Assembly: GCF_000208745.1 (NCBI RefSeq)
Contig: NC_030850.1
Span: 7,348,509-7,412,508 of the forward strand
Length of the DNA: 64,000 nt
Direction of reading: 5' to 3'
Source of the DNA: Theobroma cacao
Taxonomy: Eukaryota > Streptophyta > Magnoliopsida > Malvales > Malvaceae
The position numbers and the translations under genes were made by a program. Below the pieces are notes generated by a model. That model saw nothing but the letters and a program-made list of their open reading frames with translations. It ran no database searches and was not told the origin of the DNA. This document shows, in pieces, positions 57,663 through 64,000 of the stretch (its first letter is position 1; every line of letters starts with the position of its first letter).

Positions 57663-58400
57663 TTGTTTCATTGTTCTGAAGGCTCCTTAATTTTCAAGAA
57701 TTAGTCACTCAACGATTTTCAATGATTACACGGGTACTCAAAATACGGACAAATAGATGTTTGTTGTCCCCACCATTTGTCTTAGTTCGGATCCCGATAA
57801 AGAAAGGGAATTATTTATGATAGTTTTCGTGTGGTTGATTCTTAAGTGTGTGCTTGTTCATGGGTGTCATCTGTAGGCACTGGTGTAGCAGGGTTGACCA
57901 CAATACAGACACATAGGTTCTCTCGCTCAATACTCAAATCAGTAATTGAAGCAATGAGGTTGCATTAATCATCCATGGGATATGTAATTATTGGAATAAT
58001 TGTTGGAAACTCAAATTATAAATATGTGAACATGATAATTTATATGTTGTTCTATATCTTCAAGAGTTTAGAAACTTTTGTTTGCATTGTATTTTTTGGT
58101 TTATACATCGAAATTGATAACATTTGAGATTATATAGGGTTATACACAAAAGATTCTATTGGCTTTTCCTTAGCTCTATGTCTCTTGTCTCTAGGAGGTC
58201 CTTCTTTCACTATATGGTGGGTTTTTTTTCTAAAACTTCATTTATTCTGATGTGGATGATCACAAGCATATTTATATTTCTTTATTTTAATAAAATTCTT
58301 TGAAAGTGCTGTTTTTATCTATTATTATCTAAAAATAACCAAGTTATTAATAACCCAAAAACGGATTTTTTATTTTTTATTTTTTGTTTTTCAAAATATT
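57663..58400. other. Spacer before ankyrin unit E
   Basis: No supported gene. From about 58380 the sequence joins the upstream homology shared by genes B-D (AGGATGATTTAAAATC, TCTAAAGTTACTAGT). Confidence 0.4.
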
Positions 58401-59033
58401 TTTAAGGATGATTTAAAATCATCTAAAGTTACTAGTTAAGGTTGACAAAGGGCACTGCATGGTCAAGGGGAAAAAGTATACATCTTGAAACGACAGCATT
58501 TTTATAATTTAACCTTATTAACCAGTGGTCATGGCAAGACAACTAGTTAATAAGGTTACTCCCACTTTTGAGGACAATGGATCGGATTTAGGTGAATTTT
58601 AACCGCCCTTACGACCTTCAAAAGTTTCAGCAATTTGGAGTTTCGAATAAAAATTTTGAGAAAGAGAATAGAGATGGGAGGTTAGTGCTCCAAAAATGGT
58701 ACGGGTTATTTCCATGAAACCACAAGAAAGAAGACCAAAGTTTTATATTACTTTGTTCCACGAAAGCTTAACCTTTATTCTACCTTTTTCGGACACTTAA
58801 TGTTTCCTTGCTGACTATAATTGACTTACTGAAAAAACTCCCGAGTTTACTTGTAAGCTCGTCGATCACGAAGACAAGCACCTTACAAAGAAATGCAATC
58901 CTGATGCCACAGAGATAATCCCTCCTCATTTCCTTTAGAAATCACAGCTACCTACTCTCTTTTAAGATACTAGTTACTATATTATTACTCCAAACGCTTT
59001 CAGTTCTCTGCCTATAGCCTTTCTCGTCTCGCT

Positions 59034-60572
59034 ATGATTGCCGGGTAGAGGGCAGCTGCTCAAGCAGGAAATATCGAGGTACTCCATGCATCAATTCAAG
59101 AAGACGGAGATGTTTTGAAGCGCATTGATGAGATGGAGTTTGTTGACACTCCCTTACACATAGCTGCAGCCGCAGGGCACACCGATTTTGTGATGGAGAT
59201 GATGAACTTAAAGCCATCGTTTGCTAAGAAGTTGAACCAACGTGGTTTTAGCTCCCTTCACCTGGCCTTGCATAACGGGCATAAAGAGATGGTGCTTCGT
59301 CTCCTGGAAATGGAAAAAGATCTTGTTCGTGTGAAAGGGAAGGAGGGCTACACTCCTTTGCATTATGTAATCAAAGAAGGAAACATTGATCTTTTGGCCA
59401 AATTTTTGGAGGATTGTCCTAAGTGTATCTTTGATGTGACAATTCAAAACCAGACTGCTTTCCACACTGCAGTGGAAAACAATAGAGTAGATGCTCTCCA
59501 TACCTTATGCCGGATGCTTGAGAAGACTGACTATTGTGAGGACGTGGTGAACTGGAAAGACAGGGATGGCAACACTGCCATGCACAGAGCTGCGGCCAAT
59601 AATCATCCCCAGGTGATCAAACCTCATCTATTTGCTCGAATTAATTTGACAAGTTTGTTAAAAGAATGGATCCTTCGGTTTTTTTATTGTATTTGATTGT
59701 CAATTTATAGAGGCTTATGTTATGTCACAATTATTAACCAGATGCTGAAACTGCTATTAGAATGCAAGGCTGATAAAAATGTGACCAATCAGGCTGGTTT
59801 AACGGCTCTGGATATTACACTGGCTAAAGTTAACAACGGAGAGAGCATTAATATACTGCGTGTTTGCTCATTTCCTGGAGTTTCAACTTTAGGTAAATTG
59901 TGGCAAGCAATTGTCAATATTTTAACAGAGGAATCAGCGGAATTATTTCAGGATATGGATAGCATATCAAGCGAGGACCGCAACGCTTTACTAGTAATGT
60001 TAGGACTGCTATTAACAGCCACCTACCAAGCCATTCTTAGCCCGCCTGGTGAAGTTTTGCGAGGTGAAGGTTCCGATACTCCTGTTTGGCAGGTTGGAGC
60101 TCCAACCTCCACTCTCATTCCTAGAAATCTGGTGGGAAAATCAGTCTTGGGTCCAATTGAATTTCTTGTTTTCTATGTTACAATCTGTGCAGTCTTTATA
60201 GGGGCGTTTTTCCTAACCCTGGGCCTCCTTAAACCTTTTCCCCGAGATTTCAGGGCTGCTCTACAGGTATTATTAGCATTTTTTGCTATATGCTTTCAAA
60301 TGTCAATATTTGTCATATCTCCAGATTATTCTTTCGTGCCCATAGTTATCAATCTGTTTTCCATTTTGTTCTTTGTTATAAAGATATCCATGTGCAGTGC
60401 TTCCCGGGTATCGAAAATTAGCATTCTAATACTAGGATGCTGGTTCCTTTTTAGTGTCATTTCTCGATCCTTGTTCTTCTTACCCAAAACCTGCTACTTT
60501 TTATTCGTTCTACTATGCTTGTTATTCCTTGTTCTGCGTCGATTCTGGAAAGTGAGGTACAAAGAGCGTTAG
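59034..60572 (+). pseudogene. Ankyrin-repeat/PGG protein E (BDA1-like), stop at codon 5, otherwise open
   Basis: Exons 59034-59612 and 59742-60572 (1410 nt, 469 codons plus stop). The ATG matches the paralogs, but codon 5 is TAG (59046-59048) where the others have TGG or TGT. All remaining codons are open, the CAG|gt donor is intact, and ankyrin motifs (TPLHIAAAAGH, SLHLALHNGH, GYTPLHYV, TAFHTAVENN) and the membrane half (AILSPPGEV, so PPGG has become PPGE) are kept. Translation could start at Met34 (59133) and give about 436 aa, losing only residues before the first ankyrin repeat. The C-terminus is about 30 residues longer than in B and C, with an extra hydrophobic segment YFLFVLLCLLFLVL and a basic end. 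It may be a gene with a shifted start or a very young pseudogene. Confidence 0.8.
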
Positions 60573-61860
60573 TCAAGCCTGATCAACACTCAAATTGGCG
60601 TACCTACCACCCTGGAAGATGGACGCATCTTGCATCAATTAACATTTTCATATTTCCTATGTTGTATCTCTATTTGTAGTTATATGTATCACGACCAAAT
60701 TCTAGTTTTGAACCGCTGCAGTTTTTGTATTGTACTACTTGGGGACAAAAAAGAAATAATTAAACTTTAATGGAAAAAAATGTTCTGCCAACTTTTTTTT
60801 TTTATTTCAAAATGTATCAGATAATGTTAATTTGGAAAAAAAAATTAATCGTAAAATGTAGATTAATTAATTAATTTCAATAGCCAATTTTTGAAAAAGG
60901 AATAAAATAAAAAACAAGTTACATTTTAATCGAAAATTAATAAATATTTTTATAAATATTATATCCGATAATGAACATGTAACAATAAAAATATGCTTTA
61001 AGCTTCTTCCCATTTTATTTAACACATAAGTATGGATCTAGGCAAATTATGTTAATAAAGCCGATGAATTTCACCCTTAGATTATTTAATAAAATTTTGC
61101 TATAAATAGTACTAGAAACAAAAGTATAATGTAAAAAAGCATTTTTCATCTACTTACTAAAAGATTTGCCACTTTTAACAAAGAAAACGAAGCAGGTCAG
61201 CATTTAAAAAATTAATTAAAACCTTAAATTCCAATGACAATAACTATAGATCAATATTATATATGTTAATCTTATCATGTAATTATAAGCTTGATAAATT
61301 AAGGTGCATTTTTCCTTAAAAATTAGTATCTTGGCTTTCAAAATTTTGTAATTAACACTTTACTAGTGAAGTTTAATTAAATTTTAAAGTATACTCGATT
61401 AACATCCAATCAATATTTAATAAGATTTTTTAATTAGTTTGATTTCGAGATATATATATATATATTAAAATTTTAACTCATAAATTGATATATTTAATTT
61501 AGTAGATTAATAATACATGAAAAAATAATTGGAAATGATATCTACAAACCAGATTCAATTATAGGTTATTGTTGAAGGACAAAATCTTATTATAATTTTA
61601 CGTAACTCTTCAATTTAAATAAAATATATTCCATTAATTCTTTTTTTCAATTTTTAAGTTTCTTTTTATTAAATACTTAATACTTTTTTATATTCTAAAT
61701 TTTTTTTGCATAAATATTTTTTAATTTTTGATTAATAAATTAATATGAAAAAGTGTATCTTTTATTTAAAAANTTTTTAATTTTTGATATTATAAATATA
61801 AACCATGAAATAGCAATTTTCTAAAAAAAATAAATTTTAATATAAAATATTCTCAACCTT
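60573..61860. repeat. 3' flank of gene E, shared with D
   Basis: Homologous to 51112-52480. AT-rich, no gene; an N occurs at 61773. Homology fades near 61830, just before the PEN-2 promoter. Confidence 0.7.
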
Positions 61861-62031
61861 ATGTATTAATTAATGTATTATTACCAGTTTTAGCAACGGC
61901 CTCTTTTTTTATCTTCCTCTCCAAGTCCCCCCAAAGGATAGAAAGAGGAAAGCGTTGTCCCCCCATAGGCCGAAGTAAATCTCTGCGTTCAGCTCCAAAA
62001 GCGAGGTCGTATTAGGAGTAGTAGATTGAAA

Positions 62032-62299
62032 ATGGAAGCCTCACAGGCATCAACGAACGCAACGCCAAATCCTAACCCTAACAACGATTTCACAAACAAC
62101 GGCAATTCGATACTGTCATCGACGCCGGTGTGGCCCACAATCGACGGACCGTTGGGCCTATCGGAGGAAGAATCGTTGTCCTACGCGCGGAGGTTCTACA
62201 AGTTGGGCTACGCGCTTCTGCCGTGGCTTTGGGCCGTCAATTGCTTCTACTTCTGGCCCGTTCTCCGTCACTCTCGCTCCTTCCCTCGTATTCGCCCCT
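62032..62299 (+). CDS. PEN2: Gamma-secretase subunit PEN-2, exon 1 (partial)
   Basis: ATG 62032 opens exon 1, which ends at a CCCCT|gtaatt donor after 62299 (89 codons plus one base). After a variable Asn/Pro/Ser-rich N-terminus of about 45 residues comes LSYARRFYKLGYALLPWLWA, then VNCFYFWPVLRHSRSFPRIR, the strongly conserved core of PEN-2, including the first membrane hairpin. PEN-2 is the small activating subunit of the intramembrane protease with presenilin, nicastrin and APH-1. The remaining exons were not found before 64000, so intron 1 is at least 1.7 kb. A TTG six bases upstream is not needed as a start. The region 61860-62031 should hold the promoter and 5' UTR. Confidence 0.92.
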
Positions 62300-63285
62300 G
62301 TAATTATTCCTTCTTTTCATACTTTTTCAATTTTTTTTTATTGATTTGTTTACGCCTATGGTTTAATTGAGAATTTTTCGAATTCATTTCCTTTTTCTTG
62401 TTTCTATTTGTGCATTTAGCAAATTGATCAAGATTGAGGTTTTCTTTTTCTTTTTAATTGTAAAATTTTATTTTTTTTTAAATTTCTTTTATGAGGCCTG
62501 AGTTGCATATTACTATAAGTTGCTAAACATTATACAATCTATTATCTATTAGAAATTGTAGGTTGCATTGGCTGTTGCTTTTCTTTTTTATATTCCTTTT
62601 TGCATTTAGAAGCAAAAATATAAAATTTCATTCGGATAAAAAAGTATAGTTAATTTTGAATAAGTAAAAATTAAAAAATTAGTAGTGAAGAACAAAAATA
62701 TATGGTTTACTTTTATATCGAACAATTATGTTTGAATGTATGTTATACTTTAGCTATATGCTCATTGCTAATTAAATTCATTTTTGCTTTTACTACTTTA
62801 AGTAACTTTCGAAAAACCAACAGCAAATGGCGAAAGCAATGATCAAATAAAGCTTTTATATTTTTATTTAAGGTCACAGTTTGATTAGGAAACTGAAGTT
62901 ATCATTATCTTATCCATTTTCTTTAGACTTGAAGAAATTGCAAAGAATTATTTTCATTTTTAATTTTAATTTGCCTTAGCCTACTTAATTGCAAGTCAGT
63001 GGCTGTTTAGTCTGTTAGAAGCAAGTAAACGAGAACTTTTAAACAGTTTCATTGGAATCCAATAGCTTCAATTTGGGGGGCCAATAACCACAATCTGCAA
63101 TATTGGTGAGAATTTTGTTGCCTAATTAATATGATCAATAGGAAAAGTTGAAAGTCTTACCGATTAACTTATTCTGCACCTTATTTAGCATTACAAAGAT
63201 GGATAGTTATGTTGTTTGGTGTTGCCAAACAATTGTTGTCTCTGTCCTTTCTCTTTGTTTGTGTGTTTTAGAGAACTGAGGAAGT
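62300..63285 (+). other. Intron 1 of PEN-2, first part
   Basis: T-rich and AT-rich intron sequence. No ORF or RNA gene recognised. Confidence 0.6.
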
Positions 63286-63291
63286 AGTTCT

Positions 63292-63955
63292 ATACAATGT
63301 TGTCAAAAGTGCAAGGTGCTCTTTAGGCACTGGGACCCTTATATTGCCTGAGGTGCAAGACACAAAAACCTTTCACATGAGTGAAGGAAGGCATATACAT
63401 ATAACAAAGAACCTTGTACTTCCACCTAGGATAATTTTTATTATTGCCATTTGAAACTTCCTGTACCAATTTAAATAGAAAAAAGATTTGTTAGTGTAAT
63501 AACTTAAGCAAGAAAAAATAGTAGAAAGCTTATATTGTTTCATTTTTTACGATAAAAAAGAGACATTATGTTTTGCTTTTAGAAGAAAAAATTAGAAAAA
63601 ATGCCTTTGAACAAAAAAACTAGAGCAGGAGATTCTCTGTTGACAAAAACCAGCGTAGTTGCACGGTTTCTGTAGAGGAAAACAGAGGTATGCAGCCCCT
63701 GTTTGGAGAGCTGAATACAGAGGCAATTTCTCTGCTTTATAAAGCCAAAATACGGAAGAGGCAATCAAAAAAAGGGGGTGGAGTGGGGGGATGGCGGGAA
63801 GGGGAGATAAATAAAAAAATAACATACCTTTTTTCAGATAGCTAGGTCTGCTCTCTGAGGCTTAGGCGAGTGCTTTTTTTTTGCACCTTTCACCTTGGGC
63901 AATATTAGAATTCTAGTGCCTAGAGTGTGCCTTGCACTCTTGACGACACTAGGCC
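63292..63955. mobile_element. MITE-like element in PEN-2 intron 1
   Basis: The left end TGTTGTCAAAAGTGCAAGGT then GCTCTTTAGGCAC and the reverse complement of the right end, TGTCGTCAAGAGTGCAAGGC then ACACTCTAGGCAC, form imperfect inverted repeats of about 33 bp. Inner subterminal DNA repeats the theme (TTGCCTGAGGTGCAAG; GCTTAGGCGAGTGC). There is no coding capacity. The target duplication could not be fixed. Confidence 0.65.
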
Positions 63956-64000
63956 ATTCGTCTTTTGTAACTTATGCTATGTCTTTTCTTCTTTGGGCAA

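Overview
The window is nuclear DNA from a flowering plant, most likely a eudicot (rosid-like by general impression; the species is not proven). Evidence: AT-rich intergenic DNA, many small exons with GT/AG introns, nuclear genes for chloroplast proteins, a chloroplast-DNA insertion, and plant-type transposons. Three isolated N positions (34659, 41386, 61773) show that it comes from an assembly.

Left part (1-25.6 kb): four ordinary single-copy plant genes. In order they are the 3' end of an SNM1/Artemis-type DNA-repair nuclease gene (+), ndhO (-, six exons, a chloroplast NDH-complex subunit), an ABCI10-type ABC ATPase gene (+, six exons, probably plastid) and a GONST1-type Golgi GDP-mannose transporter gene (+, ten exons). 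ndhO and ABCI10 are head to head, with 531 bp between their start codons. All exon joins listed were read by hand from splice sites and reading frame; every join keeps frame and conserved motifs. Introns of the transporter gene hold a chloroplast trnK fragment, tandem duplications and G-rich tracts.

Middle and right part (25.6-61.8 kb): a tandem cluster of ankyrin-repeat/PGG membrane-protein genes resembling plant BDA1/ACD6-like immune proteins. Six loci are visible: a relic (28.5 kb), A (29.5-30.9 kb, premature stop), B (36.5-38.0 kb, intact), C (43.8-45.3 kb, intact), D (48.1-51.1 kb, heavily broken and interrupted by a 1.76-kb insertion) and E (59.0-60.6 kb, stop at codon 5, otherwise open). 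B, C and D sit in head-to-tail units of about 4.2 kb ancestral length. The array has been invaded by a Ty1/copia retrotransposon remnant, a short SINE-like insertion with a 10-bp target duplication, a long-inverted-repeat element, and a nested pair of hAT-like elements. The inner hAT-like element carries an intronless, decayed copy of the acidic ribosomal protein P3 gene. Conserved TTGACT (W-box) motifs precede the genes.

Right end (62.0-64 kb): exon 1 of the gamma-secretase subunit PEN-2 gene, with a MITE-like element in its first intron. The window looks like a quiet housekeeping block next to a birth-and-death gene cluster. I found no clear novel biochemical system. The most unusual structures are the three-level nesting at 54.2-56.6 kb and the record of duplication and decay in the ankyrin cluster.
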